Assembly: GCA_963801715.1 (NCBI GenBank)
Contig: CAWDGB010000007.1
Span: forward strand, 248,001-312,000
Direction: 5' to 3'
Length of the DNA stretch: 64,000 bases
Source of the DNA: CAVVJA01 sp963801715
GTDB taxonomy: Bacteria; Actinomycetota; Actinomycetes; Mycobacteriales; Jatrophihabitantaceae
Program-made: the position numbers and the translations under genes
Shown here: positions 16,788 to 25,710 of the stretch, one piece after another
Layout: each line of letters begins with the position of its first letter
How positions within the stretch are numbered: the first letter of the stretch is position 1
The notes under the pieces: model-generated
Seen by the model: the letters and a program-made list of their open reading frames with translations, nothing else
What the model was told of the DNA's origin: nothing
Database searches by the model: none

Positions 16788-17527
16788 GACAAACGGAATC
16801 GGCGGATCTGCCCACGCTCCCGGCGCTTGTCGTCGGCCGGATCACCCACCGGCGGTACGGGCCTGTTCGGCACGCCTTCCAGCACCCACTCCACCAATGG
16901 CTCGTCGATCTCGACTCCCTTCCGGGGAGACAGCCTCACCTGCGGTTCCGCAGCGAGGATCACCTCGGCGATCCCCGCCTCACGATCAAGGCGAATGTCG
17001 AGAACTTCCTGACACTGAACGGCATCCGGCTCGGTGATCGCGGTCGGGTCCTGATGCTCGCTAGCACGCGTGTGTTGCGCCACGTCTTCAATCCGCTGTC
17101 CGTCTTCTGGTGCTATCACAGGAGCGGGCAGCTTGCCGCCGTCGTCGCCGAGGTGCACAACACGTACGGCGAGCGGCACGCATACGTCGTACATCCGGAC
17201 CAGGACGGAATCGCGATAACCGACAAGGAATTCCATGTCTCACCGTTCTTCAACGTCGATGGAACGTACGAGCTGCAGTTCACATTGCGGCCGGACCGGG
17301 TAAGCACTGTCGTGACCCTGCGCCGCGACAGCGCTATCGCCTTCGTGGCGACGTTTCGAGGGCGACCCGAACCTGCGACCAGACGAGCCGCCGCCCGGAT
17401 GCGAATCCGCCAACCGTTGACACCTCATCGCGTTTCGGCCCTGATCCGGCTGCACGGCATCTGGCTCTGGCTGCGTCGCCTGCCGGTACAGCCGCATCCG
17501 GCCCACATCCGGCAGGCGGGCGTCTGA
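16784..17527 (+). CDS. DUF1365-family protein
   Basis: The product has 247 residues and starts at the GTG that overlaps the previous stop. Family features are LPALVVGRITHRRYGPVRHA, then GDPRLTIKANVENFL, RVLRHVFNPLSVFWCY, VVAEVHNTYGERHAY and KEFHVSPFFNVDGTYE. DUF1365 proteins are of unknown biochemical function but nearly always accompany the COG2907 flavoprotein, often under LitR/CarH or ECF-sigma control and linked to lipid modification after singlet-oxygen or light stress. One base separates its stop from the next start. Confidence 0.9.
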   Translation: MRQTESADLPTLPALVVGRITHRRYGPVRHAFQHPLHQWLVDLDSLPGRQPHLRFRSEDHLGDPRLTIKANVENFLTLNGIRLGDRGRVLMLASTRVLRHVFNPLSVFWCYHRSGQLAAVVAEVHNTYGERHAYVVHPDQDGIAITDKEFHVSPFFNVDGTYELQFTLRPDRVSTVVTLRRDSAIAFVATFRGRPEPATRRAAARMRIRQPLTPHRVSALIRLHGIWLWLRRLPVQPHPAHIRQAGV

Positions 17528-17528
17528 C

Positions 17529-18275
17529 GTGGATCTGAACGGCAAGGTCAGCTGGGTCGTCGGTGCATCGAGCGGGATCGGCGCCGCGGCTGCCCGCGAA
17601 CTCACACGGCGTGGCGCAACCGTTGCGGTCTCCGCTCGCCGCCGAGAAGAGCTCGAAGAAGTGGGCGGCGAAGAGATGCTAGCTATACCCGCAGACGTCA
17701 CCGACGTCTCGTCGATCGCAGCTGCGTCGATGCGAATCCGCGAGCGGCTCGGACCGATCGACGTCGCAATTCTTTCCGCCGGCTATTGGAAACAGATGGA
17801 TCCGGCCCACTGGGACACCGAGGTCTTCGACCGGCATATCCGCGTCAATCTCTGTGGCATGAGCAACGCCATCGCTGCCGTGTTGCCCGAAATGCTGCGG
17901 CAGCGCAGCGGGGTCATAGCCGGGATCGCCTCGGTCGCCGGCTACCGAGGTATGGCGGGCGCGGAGGCGTACGGCGCCACCAAAGCTGCTCAGATCAACA
18001 TGCTGGAGTCGCTGCGGGTACACACGCGCCGCACCGGCGTTCGGGTCACGACCATTTGCCCCGGCTTTGTGCGCACCGATCTGACGGCTGGCAATCGCTT
18101 TCCCATGCCGTTCCTCATTGACGCGGACCGAACCGCACGATTCATCTGCGACGGTCTGGAACGCGAACGCACCGAAATCGTCTTCCCCGCCCGGATGGCC
18201 GTGCTCATGAAGCTCGGACGGCTCGTACCGGTCCGGGTATGGCCGACGCTATGGAGAAAGGCATCGTTACCGTGA
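17529..18275 (+). CDS. Short-chain dehydrogenase/reductase
   Basis: This classical SDR has 248 residues: WVVGASSGIGAAAARELTRR cofactor motif, LSAGY in place of NNAG, IASVAGY with the catalytic Ser, and YGATK with catalytic Tyr and Lys. ARR after strand 2 suggests NADPH. The start is GTG, two bases after the DUF1365 stop codon begins to end the previous frame. Its place in the operon suggests it reduces or oxidises the lipid product of the flavoprotein step. The NNAG motif variant is unusual but the active-site residues are intact. Confidence 0.9.
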   Translation: MDLNGKVSWVVGASSGIGAAAARELTRRGATVAVSARRREELEEVGGEEMLAIPADVTDVSSIAAASMRIRERLGPIDVAILSAGYWKQMDPAHWDTEVFDRHIRVNLCGMSNAIAAVLPEMLRQRSGVIAGIASVAGYRGMAGAEAYGATKAAQINMLESLRVHTRRTGVRVTTICPGFVRTDLTAGNRFPMPFLIDADRTARFICDGLERERTEIVFPARMAVLMKLGRLVPVRVWPTLWRKASLP

Positions 18276-18346
18276 AAGTCCTCAGCACCGTCGTCGCGGG
18301 AAAGCCGGTCGACGCAGCAGCTTCCGTGATCGGCCGAAAGACATGA
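18272..18346 (+). CDS. Possible 24-residue coupling peptide
   Basis: A GTG overlaps the SDR stop (GTGA). The short frame begins VKVLSTVVAGKPVDAAASVI and ends in a TGA that overlaps the ATG of the next gene (ATGA at 18343-18346). Ribosomes leaving the SDR could therefore be passed to the next gene through this frame. No protein family is recognised. It could also be a relic of a lost start of the following gene. Confidence 0.3.
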   Translation: MKVLSTVVAGKPVDAAASVIGRKT

Positions 18347-19236
18347 GAGTGCTCGTGGCCGGCGCGTCGGGCTTTGTGGGAAGACGTCTGTGCGCCGCTC
18401 TTGAAGACGCCGGGCATGCCGTCCGCGCAATGACGCGCCGCCCGGAGAGTTACGAGGGTGCGGGCGAGGCCGTTCAGGCAGATGTGCAGGACACGAGATC
18501 TCTCGCGGCCGCAGCCCGCGGTTGCGATGCGGCTTACTACCTCGTGCACTCGCTCGACAAGGCCAGCTTCGAGAAGGACGATGCGGCCGCGGCTCGCGCC
18601 TTCGGGTGTGCGGCGGCGGGCGCCCAGCTCCGGCGAATCATCTATCTCGGTGGTCTGGGCAACGATGACGACGAGCTGTCCCGGCACCTGCGCAGCCGCC
18701 GGGAGGTGGAGAAGCTACTCGCAGATGCCGGCGTCCCAGTCACGACCCTGCGCGCGGGCGTCATCGTCGGGCACGGCGGAGTCTCGTGGGAGATCACTCG
18801 CCAGCTCGTCGAGCATCTACCGGCAATGATCACGCCACGCTGGGTTCACACAAAGTCGCAACCAATAGCGATCGCCGACGTCGTCCGTTATCTCGTTGCT
18901 GTACTCGATATGCCCGAGACCCGCGGACGAGTGTTCGAGATCGGTGGGCCGGATGTGCTCGAGTACGGCGAAATGATGCAACGGGTCGCTGCCGTCGAGG
19001 GCCGTCGACTGCTCGTGATGCCCGTTCCATTCCTGTCCCCATCGCTGTCAGCGTTGTGGCTATCGTTGGTGACCGACGTCGATACTCGGACAGGGCGAGC
19101 GCTCGTCGACTCGATGACCAACCAGGTTGTCGTACACGACGACAGCCTTCGTAAGTTGGTCCCGTTCGAGCCGATGGACTACGACAGTGCGGTGCTGGAG
19201 GCACTTGGCGAACGGGCCAGGGCGGTCCGCAGGTGA
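18343..19236 (+). CDS. NAD(P)-binding epimerase/NmrA-like atypical SDR
   Basis: The protein has 297 residues with a Rossmann N terminus MRVLVAGASGFVGRRLCAAL and a basic TRRP after strand 2, pointing to NADP. YYLVHSLDK and VTTLRAGVIVGHGGVSWEI match the complex-I NDUFA9-like/atypical SDR group, which often bind NADP without strong catalysis or act on isoprenoid and lipid substrates. It lacks a clear YxxxK. The GTGA overlap with the following gene keeps it in the operon. Confidence 0.82.
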   Translation: MRVLVAGASGFVGRRLCAALEDAGHAVRAMTRRPESYEGAGEAVQADVQDTRSLAAAARGCDAAYYLVHSLDKASFEKDDAAAARAFGCAAAGAQLRRIIYLGGLGNDDDELSRHLRSRREVEKLLADAGVPVTTLRAGVIVGHGGVSWEITRQLVEHLPAMITPRWVHTKSQPIAIADVVRYLVAVLDMPETRGRVFEIGGPDVLEYGEMMQRVAAVEGRRLLVMPVPFLSPSLSALWLSLVTDVDTRTGRALVDSMTNQVVVHDDSLRKLVPFEPMDYDSAVLEALGERARAVRR

Positions 19237-19943
19237 CTGGACCGGCGAACCGGTGTCGCCGTCAGCCGAAAGTCATTGCTAGCATCTGCGTGACCGGTGC
19301 GGCTCTCCTTGGAGCCTCCTTTTCCACGAAACCGGGATCACCGCGGTTCTACGCGGCGAGCCTCGGTGCGGCTGGTATGTGGTTGATCGGCGGACTCAGA
19401 TCAGGCCCACGCTATCCGGGTCGGCAGCATGGCCGGCCGGACCAGCTCCGCAGGACCGTCGTCGCACCGATCGCGGCTGGCGCCGCCGCATACGGCGTCT
19501 TCTACGTCGGTGCTCAGATCGCCCGGCGTATCCCGGTACTGAATGCAGCAATAACCACGGTTATGCGGTACACCCACGAAGGTTCCGGTCCGCTCATGAT
19601 GGCGACCGTGGTGGTCAACGCCATCGGCGAGGAGGTGTTCTTCCGCGGCGCGCTGTTCGACGCTGTCGATGATCGCCGGCGTGGCGTGTCGACGTCGACC
19701 GCCGTTTATTCACTAGTAATCACGGCCACGCGTAACCCCGCGTTGGTGCTGGCCTCCGGCATCATGGGCACCCTGTTCGCACGCCAACGGCGCGCAACCG
19801 GCGGAATCCAGGCGCCAACGTTGACTCATGTCACATGGTCGATGCTGATGCTTCGCTTCCTGCCCCCGTTGTTCCGCCCGGTGGACGGAGCATGCGCACA
19901 AGGGCCTGCAGGTCGTCCGGCGGCTGGGAGTGGTCCTTGCTGA
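19233..19943 (+). CDS. CPBP-family intramembrane metalloprotease (CAAX/Abi type)
   Basis: The 236-residue protein has several hydrophobic helices. It carries the family motifs NAIGEEVFFRGALFD (EExxxR) and, about 60 residues later, LTHVTWS with the metal-binding His. The GTG start overlaps the previous stop. CPBP proteins include CAAX prenyl-protein proteases and bacterial Abi proteins. The C-terminal 25 residues (VDGACAQGPAGRPAAG) look like non-conserved tail. It closes the light-operon candidate. Whether it processes a prenylated product of the cluster is speculation. Confidence 0.8.
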   Translation: MTGPANRCRRQPKVIASICVTGAALLGASFSTKPGSPRFYAASLGAAGMWLIGGLRSGPRYPGRQHGRPDQLRRTVVAPIAAGAAAYGVFYVGAQIARRIPVLNAAITTVMRYTHEGSGPLMMATVVVNAIGEEVFFRGALFDAVDDRRRGVSTSTAVYSLVITATRNPALVLASGIMGTLFARQRRATGGIQAPTLTHVTWSMLMLRFLPPLFRPVDGACAQGPAGRPAAGSGPC

Positions 19944-20119
19944 CCCTGCGCATCGGTCGCTCCGACCAACACGTGCATCACCCGGCACCCTGACACTGCG
20001 GCCCGGGTGGTCGGCGCGTCCCAAGTGGGGTAGCCGCGTATGCCGGAACAGATCAATGACGCACGGCAGCACACTTCGAGCAGAGTCTCCGTGACCGGAT
20101 GCGCTCCCCTTCTCGCGGT

Positions 20120-22171
20120 TCATGAGCTCGCGCGTCGCCCGCCAATGGCGACGGGTACTTCTCCAGCAGGAAGCAGTTCCGGGTCTTCGTCGATGAACTG
20201 GTTGGCCATGTTGTCGAGCGCTCGGGTGAGCAGTTCGTCGTCGCCGGCGCCCCAGTCGGTCAGTTCCTCCGCGAGCCACCTGCGAATCGCGCCCACGAGC
20301 TTGTCGATCTCGCGCTGGCCAACCTCGGTGAGGTATAGCTCGCTGTCGCCACCCGTAAGGTAGCCGTGCTGGCGAGCGGTCTGAAACGCAGGCTGCAGCA
20401 CGGGGGCCGGTACGTGTACCCGTCGACCGATGGCCTCGAGATTCGCGCTGCCGCGAACGCGGGTCCGGAGGTGTACCTGTCCGACGCACCAGCCGTCGGC
20501 GATGTCGAGAGTCGTTGCCGAGTCTCGCCTGATGATCGGGAGCACCTCGCGTCCCTTGCGTCGGAACAGCCGGGCAATAGCACCCTGGAGGCACTGTTCG
20601 CTGTCGGGCGCTTCGGGCATCCCGAATCCGTCACCGACATCCGAGACAGCCGCACGCGATGTACCCCGCAGCGGGACCTCCTTGAGAAACAGCGCGAGCA
20701 CGAATGCGATGCCCGCTACCGGAACGGCCGCGAGGAACACCACGTGGATTGCGTGCGCGTAAGCATCGACGATCGGCGCGATCTTCGCCTTCGGGTACTG
20801 GTGGAGCTCCGCGGGGGTGCTGACGACTTTGGGGTCAACGCCCGGCGAAGCGGCGATTGCCGGCGGGAGGCGATGACTCAACACATTGGCGTAGATCGTG
20901 CCGAAGACGGCCGCTCCGAACGAGCTCCCCAGCGTCCTGAAAAATGTCACGCCAGACGTGGCGACGCCGAGATCGCGATAGTCGACGATGTTCTGCACGA
21001 TGATGGTCAGCACCTGCATGCATAGGCCGATGCCGATTCCCAGCACGAGCATGCCGAGCGCCATCGACCAGAACGGTGTGGCGGCGTTCAGGCGTGACAG
21101 CAGGAACAGGCCGATGGCCATGATGAACGAGCCGGCGACCGGGAACGCTTTGTAGCGTCCGGTCCGCCCGACGACAACTCCGGAAAAGATCGATGTGACA
21201 AGCAGCCCGACCACGAGCGGCAGCGTCTGCAAGCCGGACGTCGTGGCGGAGACACCCTTGACGTACTGGAGGTAGGTGGGCAGGAACGTCAACGCGCCCA
21301 ACATCGCGAATCCGACGATGAAGGCCAGGACCACGCTGATGCTGAACACGGAGGAGCGAAACAGCCTCATGGGCAGGATCGGGTCAGTCGCCCGTGTCTC
21401 GACACCTACGAATACAGCGAGTGCCACGATCGAGCCTGCGAACAGCCCGAGGATCGTCGTCGATGTCCAGGGGTACTGCGTGCCACCCCATGACAACGCG
21501 AGGGTGAGTCCCGAGGCGCCCAGAGCGACGAACACGATGCCGAGGTAATCGATAACCGGTCGGCTGGCACCGCGCGCCGCCGGCACGGTAGCGGCGGCCA
21601 GGACGATGACGCCTACACCGATGGGCAGGTTGATGTAGAACACCCATCGCCACGACAGGTGGTCGGTGAACAGGCCGCCGATCAGCGGACCGATCACCGT
21701 CGTGACACCGAACACCGCCCCCAAGGCGCCCTGATACTTTCCGCGTTCACGTAACGGGATCACATCCGCGATCAGCGCAGTCGCCGTCACCAGCAGACCG
21801 CCGGCGCCAAGACCTTGCACCGCACGCCAGGCGATCAACCACGTCATGGTGCCGGCGAACCCACACGCGGCCGAGGCCAAGACGAAGATCCCCGCCGACA
21901 CCTGAAAGACGGCCTTGCGGCCGAACAGATCGCCAAACTTGCCCGCAAGCACCGTCGCGACCGTGTCGGCCAGGAGGTAAGACGATACGACCCACGAAAG
22001 GTGGCCGGCGCCGCCGAGATCTCCGACGATCGTCGGCAGTGCGGTCGACACGATCGTCTGGTCGAGCGCGGAAAGCAGCAGGCCGAGCAGCACCGTGACG
22101 AATACGAGATTCATCCGGCGGCGGTCAATCATGCCGTCAGTCGACGGACTCGGAGCCAACTCGACAGCCAT
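20120..22171 (-). CDS. DHA2-family MFS drug-efflux transporter with C-terminal MarR-like domain
   Basis: The protein has 683 residues. The first 500 form a 14-helix EmrB/QacA-type transporter with the motif LSALDQTIVSTALPTIVGDL and GKFGDLFGRKAVF (motif A). The last roughly 170 residues are soluble and helical, ending in LYLTEVGQREIDKLVGAIRRWLAEELTDW, which resembles the dimerisation part of MarR regulators. Similar tails occur in other actinobacterial DHA2 pumps and may sense substrate. No regulator gene is adjacent. Likely role: proton-driven export of a hydrophobic drug or metabolite. Confidence 0.92.
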   Translation of the reverse strand: MAVELAPSPSTDGMIDRRRMNLVFVTVLLGLLLSALDQTIVSTALPTIVGDLGGAGHLSWVVSSYLLADTVATVLAGKFGDLFGRKAVFQVSAGIFVLASAACGFAGTMTWLIAWRAVQGLGAGGLLVTATALIADVIPLRERGKYQGALGAVFGVTTVIGPLIGGLFTDHLSWRWVFYINLPIGVGVIVLAAATVPAARGASRPVIDYLGIVFVALGASGLTLALSWGGTQYPWTSTTILGLFAGSIVALAVFVGVETRATDPILPMRLFRSSVFSISVVLAFIVGFAMLGALTFLPTYLQYVKGVSATTSGLQTLPLVVGLLVTSIFSGVVVGRTGRYKAFPVAGSFIMAIGLFLLSRLNAATPFWSMALGMLVLGIGIGLCMQVLTIIVQNIVDYRDLGVATSGVTFFRTLGSSFGAAVFGTIYANVLSHRLPPAIAASPGVDPKVVSTPAELHQYPKAKIAPIVDAYAHAIHVVFLAAVPVAGIAFVLALFLKEVPLRGTSRAAVSDVGDGFGMPEAPDSEQCLQGAIARLFRRKGREVLPIIRRDSATTLDIADGWCVGQVHLRTRVRGSANLEAIGRRVHVPAPVLQPAFQTARQHGYLTGGDSELYLTEVGQREIDKLVGAIRRWLAEELTDWGAGDDELLTRALDNMANQFIDEDPELLPAGEVPVAIGGRRASS

Positions 22172-22453
22172 CCACCACCCCCAGACGCGTTACCCAACCA
22201 CGGCGATCGCGTACTCCTACAGCGAGCCGCTGGCACCCTGGCTCGCAGTATCTCGCGCGCCGTCATTGTGCGGATCATCGATGGCCTCGGACTTGTGTTC
22301 CGCGCCGACTGTGGCCGTGATCGCCAGTACTCGAACTCGACAGAGGGCGAATGCGCACCGGGTCGAGGTTCGAGCTCTCCGATGACCAGATCGCTCGCTC
22401 CAAACCGGCCAGGCCTAGTGTCTGGAAACCGCTGGCGCTGGCAGCATGAGGCC

Positions 22454-22891
22454 ATGACCGATATTCCCGCCCGGTTGTCCGTCGTCACCTTGGGTGCGCG
22501 GGACATGGGCGTTCTCCGCTCGTTCTACCGAGCATTGGGCTGGCCCGAACTGGCCAGCGGTGATGACACCTGGACCGGGTTTCTCCTCGGCGGCGTCATG
22601 CTGGCGCTCTTTCCGATTCGCGACCTGACCTCCGAGGCCGCGCCTGGCAACGCTGATCCGACCGGCTGGTCGGGTGTCACGCTGGCTTGTGCCGTGAACA
22701 CCCGAGAGGAGGTCGACGGCGTCTTCGCCGCATCCGTGGCCGCCGGCGCGACCCCGGTGGCCGATGCTACTGACCGGTCGTGGGGCGGCCGGTCGGCATT
22801 CATCGCGGATCCTGAGGGCAACCGCTGGGAGATCACCTGGGCACCCGGGGCAACATTCGGTCAACGCGGTGCCCTGCTCTCCTGGGGCTAG
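22454..22891 (+). CDS. VOC-family (glyoxalase/bleomycin-resistance-like) protein
   Basis: The 145-residue product has paired beta-alpha-beta-beta-beta units: LSVVTLGARDMGVLRSFYRA at the start and FIADPEGNRWEITWAPG at the end, the usual VOC signature. Metal ligands are not fully conserved, so a binding-protein role is possible. The ATG follows GAGG. It lies 107 bases upstream of the DNA glycosylase gene on the same strand. Confidence 0.88.
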   Translation: MTDIPARLSVVTLGARDMGVLRSFYRALGWPELASGDDTWTGFLLGGVMLALFPIRDLTSEAAPGNADPTGWSGVTLACAVNTREEVDGVFAASVAAGATPVADATDRSWGGRSAFIADPEGNRWEITWAPGATFGQRGALLSWG

Positions 22892-22998
22892 CGGGCACCA
22901 GGAGATCCGAACGGGGAGCCCGTGGGGGAGCCCGCGGCGATTGTCAGACTCGAGCGTGAAGATGGTGAGACATCCGCCGGGAGAAGGGAGCGGGCCTC

Positions 22999-23679
22999 GT
23001 GACCGAAGATTCCATCCGCGCGGTACGGCTGCAACAGGCGCGCTCGTATCTTCGCGACGCTGATCCCGTGCTCGCGCGGCTCATCGATGACCGGCCCGCC
23101 TTCGATCCCCAGGCGTGGATGGCCCAGCTGCCACCGATGGATCTCTACGGCGCTCTGCTGTTCCAGGTCACCGGCCAACAGCTCTCCGTCCCAGCGACCC
23201 GGCGGACGCTTGCTCGCATCGAGGCCCTTTTCGACGGCCATCTTCCCTCGCCCACTGAGCTACTGGGAGTAGATCCCGGCCAGCTCCGCGAAGCCGGGCT
23301 CTCGTGGCGGAAGATCAACACACTCCGCGACCTCGCCGAGCGGCTATCGGACGGCCGGCTGAACCAGAGCGTCTTGAGCAGTCTGCCAGACGACGAGCTC
23401 ATGGCGGAGCTCACTGCAATACCGGGGATAGGTCCCTGGACTGTGCAGGGTGCTCTCATCATCGCGCTCCACCGAGAAGACGTCGTCCTGCCAGGCGATC
23501 TTGCGCTTCGTAAGGCCGTCCAGGCCGCCTATGAGCTCGACCATCTTCCTATCCAGCAGGAGGTTCTTGCCATCGCCGAGAAATGGCGCCCCTACCGCAG
23601 TCTGGCGACCAGCTATCTGTTTTCCGCTGCCTTTGATCGGACCGAGGCACCGCCGGTCGTGCCTAAGGAGGCCGACTGA
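22999..23679 (+). CDS. DNA-3-methyladenine glycosylase, AlkA/HhH-GPD type
   Basis: The protein has 226 residues with helix-hairpin-helix ELTAIPGIGPWTVQGALII followed by VVLPGDLALRKAV, which carries the catalytic Asp of the HhH-GPD superfamily. FQVTGQQLSVPATRRTL is the usual family N-domain motif. It has no iron-sulfur cysteines, as expected for AlkA-type enzymes. It removes alkylated bases to start base-excision repair. The start is GTG with GAGAAGGGAG upstream. Confidence 0.93.
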   Translation: MTEDSIRAVRLQQARSYLRDADPVLARLIDDRPAFDPQAWMAQLPPMDLYGALLFQVTGQQLSVPATRRTLARIEALFDGHLPSPTELLGVDPGQLREAGLSWRKINTLRDLAERLSDGRLNQSVLSSLPDDELMAELTAIPGIGPWTVQGALIIALHREDVVLPGDLALRKAVQAAYELDHLPIQQEVLAIAEKWRPYRSLATSYLFSAAFDRTEAPPVVPKEAD

Positions 23680-23754
23680 GCCGAGGACGGCCCGCGAGCA
23701 CCATCGGTCACCCGGTCATCCCGCAGGGTCGCCGCGGCTACCGGCAGCGCGGCG

Positions 23755-24252
23755 TTACGCCGAGGGGCTAGGCCCGGTCAGGGGCTGATTCGCGAGGCGG
23801 AGCTGCCCACGGGCCACCAGCTTTCCCTGCTCGTTGCGCAACTCGACGAGCCACAGCTGCAACATTCGCCCCTGTTGGATCGGCGTCGCCGTCACGGTGA
23901 GTCGTCCGGAGACGTGGGGCCTGAGGAAGTCGGTCTGGTTGTTCACGCCGACCGCGAACTGGCCGTGTGCCTGGACCGCGAGCGACGCGCCGAGGCTCGC
24001 CGCCGACTCGACTGCTGTCGTGTAGAGACCGCCGTGCACGATTCCCCACGGGGTGTGGTGGTCCGCCCCCGCGTCGATGAAGCCTTCGACCCGGTTCGGC
24101 TCCAGCCTGGTGATCTGGAGGCCGGTGGCATGCAGAAAGGCAGACTCCATTGGAGGTTGGGCATCATCGAGCGAGTCGTGATCGTCGTTCACATCGCACC
24201 CATCGAGCGGTATACCAGTGTCGTCCGCGGCAGTGAATCGCCGGCCGAGCAT
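23755..24252 (-). CDS. PaaI-family hotdog-fold thioesterase
   Basis: The conserved segment HHTPWGIVHGGLYTTAVESAAS carries the PaaI HGG motif and acidic residue, and QTDFLRPHVSGRLTVTATPI is the second hotdog strand. Such proteins hydrolyse acyl- or phenylacetyl-CoA thioesters. The start is uncertain: 24252 gives 165 residues, but a GTG near 24192 or a later ATG (MESAFLHATG) would remove a non-conserved leader, and none has a convincing ribosome site. Confidence 0.85.
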   Translation of the reverse strand: MLGRRFTAADDTGIPLDGCDVNDDHDSLDDAQPPMESAFLHATGLQITRLEPNRVEGFIDAGADHHTPWGIVHGGLYTTAVESAASLGASLAVQAHGQFAVGVNNQTDFLRPHVSGRLTVTATPIQQGRMLQLWLVELRNEQGKLVARGQLRLANQPLTGPSPSA

Positions 24253-24318
24253 CTCATGACTCGAAGCCGGTTAGCGCAGCAGTCCAGAGTGGATCTGGCA
24301 ATCAGGAGGCTTGCTGTC

Positions 24319-24962
24319 TCAGAATCCTGCGGCCAGAACCCCGCAGACGTCATCCGTCGTGGCCAGGAGCGCGTCGCCGGTGAACGCGATACTGGCAATG
24401 GCCCTGTCAGCAGCGGTCGCGTCGCCAGCTCCGCACGCGTCCTGCACCACGATCGGGATGTAGCCGAGGTCGGTGGAGTGACGAACGGTCGGCTCGATGC
24501 CTACCTCAGTCGCGACCCCGGCGATGAGGAAGGCGCGCACGCCGCAGTCACGCAGCACTATGTCCAACGGCGTGCCTTCGAACGCCGACATGGTGATCTT
24601 GTCGATGACCGCCTCGTCGGGTCGCGGCTCAAGGCCGTCGGCGAGCTGAAATCCTGCCGATCCGTGCGGAATAAGCGGACGGTCTCCGAGGCGTGCGCCT
24701 TGCGCTGCCAAATCTTGGCCTGGCGCAGCTGAAACACCCCGGCGAGTTCGGTGGGCATGAAATAGTGGCGGATGAAAACCGTACGCACGCCGCGTTTCCG
24801 CGTGACGGCCAGCAGCTTCTGGACGTTGGACAACACCCGGTCGCCATCGGGAATCTGGCCAAGGATGCCGGTCTGCATGTCATAGATGACGAAGGCCAGC
24901 GTCCGTGGATCGAGCGCGTCCTCGAGCGATTCGGGCAGATCGAGCCCGTTGAAGCGATCCAT
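24319..24962 (-). pseudogene. Isochorismatase-like cysteine-hydrolase family protein, frameshifted
   Basis: From 24962 the frame encodes MDRFNGLDLPESLEDAL... with LAFVIYDMQTGIL (catalytic Asp) and VFIRHYFMP. At about 24705-24710, after AKIWQ, the conserved sequence moves to another frame and continues GDRPLIPHGSAGFQL, then AVIDKITMSAFEGTPLDIVL and LIAGVATEVGIEPTVRHSTD to the stop. One missing base explains the change. The spot where the nucleophilic Cys of isochorismatases lies reads TEVGIEPT, so this subfamily lacks the usual Cys. Full length would be about 214 residues, normal for the family. Confidence 0.8.
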
Positions 24963-25055
24963 CGCCGCGACGTTACCTCGATGTCCAACCGGAAGGGTGA
25001 GGGCCGGGCTGGCCGTTGATGGAACGGTACCGGGCGAGGTCCGCCGTGGTATGTC

Positions 25056-25649
25056 TTACGTCTGCTGCGCAATGTCCCGGCCCACGGTCAGGGCAGCGCG
25101 CAATTGGTCCGGCATGTCATGCAAGGGGACGTCCGGCAGCGTGCATGTTGCATCCAGCACCTTGCTGAAGAAGCACCGCGCGGCAGCCGCGAGAATAATG
25201 TTGAATACGTCGGCGTCGGAGAACCCTAAGCTGCGAAGTTCGTCGATATCTTCCTGCGTGATCTTGTCGGCTTCCCGGGCGACCTTTCTCGCGAATCGGA
25301 CGATCGCTGTGTCAGCGGCGTCCAGCGAATCGCCGGTGTCCTCTGCCGCGATGCTCACGACAGTGCCGGGCGGGTAGTAGCTGGTCGCGAGGATTCGTCC
25401 GTGCACCAGGCTGCAATAGCTGGATCTGATCGCGGTCGCCGCCGCGACCGTCGCCAGTTCGTACAGTCGGGGATCCATGCCCGATGTAACCGCGTCCCTG
25501 AGCGCCAGCCATCCTCTCGCCACGTCGGGCCTGACGCTGAACGCGCGCGTGTAGTTCGCGACGTATCCGTGCTGCGCCAGGTCCTTGTCATACATCGCCT
25601 TGACCTCGCCAGTAGCTTCCTCGGGCGGGACGGTCGGAAGGTATGGCAT
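25056..25649 (-). CDS. AhpD/carboxymuconolactone-decarboxylase-like protein
   Basis: The protein has 197 residues, mostly helical, with SSYCSLVHGRILA at the usual CxxC-H position of AhpD-like proteins. Only one of the two redox cysteines is present (Cys-Ser-Leu-Val-His), as in the peroxidase-related CMD subgroup. AAARCFFSKVLDA near the C terminus adds another Cys. The ATG is preceded by AAAGGGG. A role in peroxide or hydroquinone metabolism is possible but not shown. It lies just downstream of the pirin gene on the same strand. Confidence 0.82.
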   Translation of the reverse strand: MPYLPTVPPEEATGEVKAMYDKDLAQHGYVANYTRAFSVRPDVARGWLALRDAVTSGMDPRLYELATVAAATAIRSSYCSLVHGRILATSYYPPGTVVSIAAEDTGDSLDAADTAIVRFARKVAREADKITQEDIDELRSLGFSDADVFNIILAAAARCFFSKVLDATCTLPDVPLHDMPDQLRAALTVGRDIAQQT

Positions 25650-25710
25650 CGTCTTGTTCCCCTTTGCCGGTTGATGTCCAGTGGACTGTTCGCGTGCGGT
25701 CGAGGGCCGG

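Noticed and set aside
18343..19236. Calling the NmrA-like protein a catalytic SDR with a known substrate
   Set aside because: The YxxxK pair is not visible and neighbours do not define a substrate.
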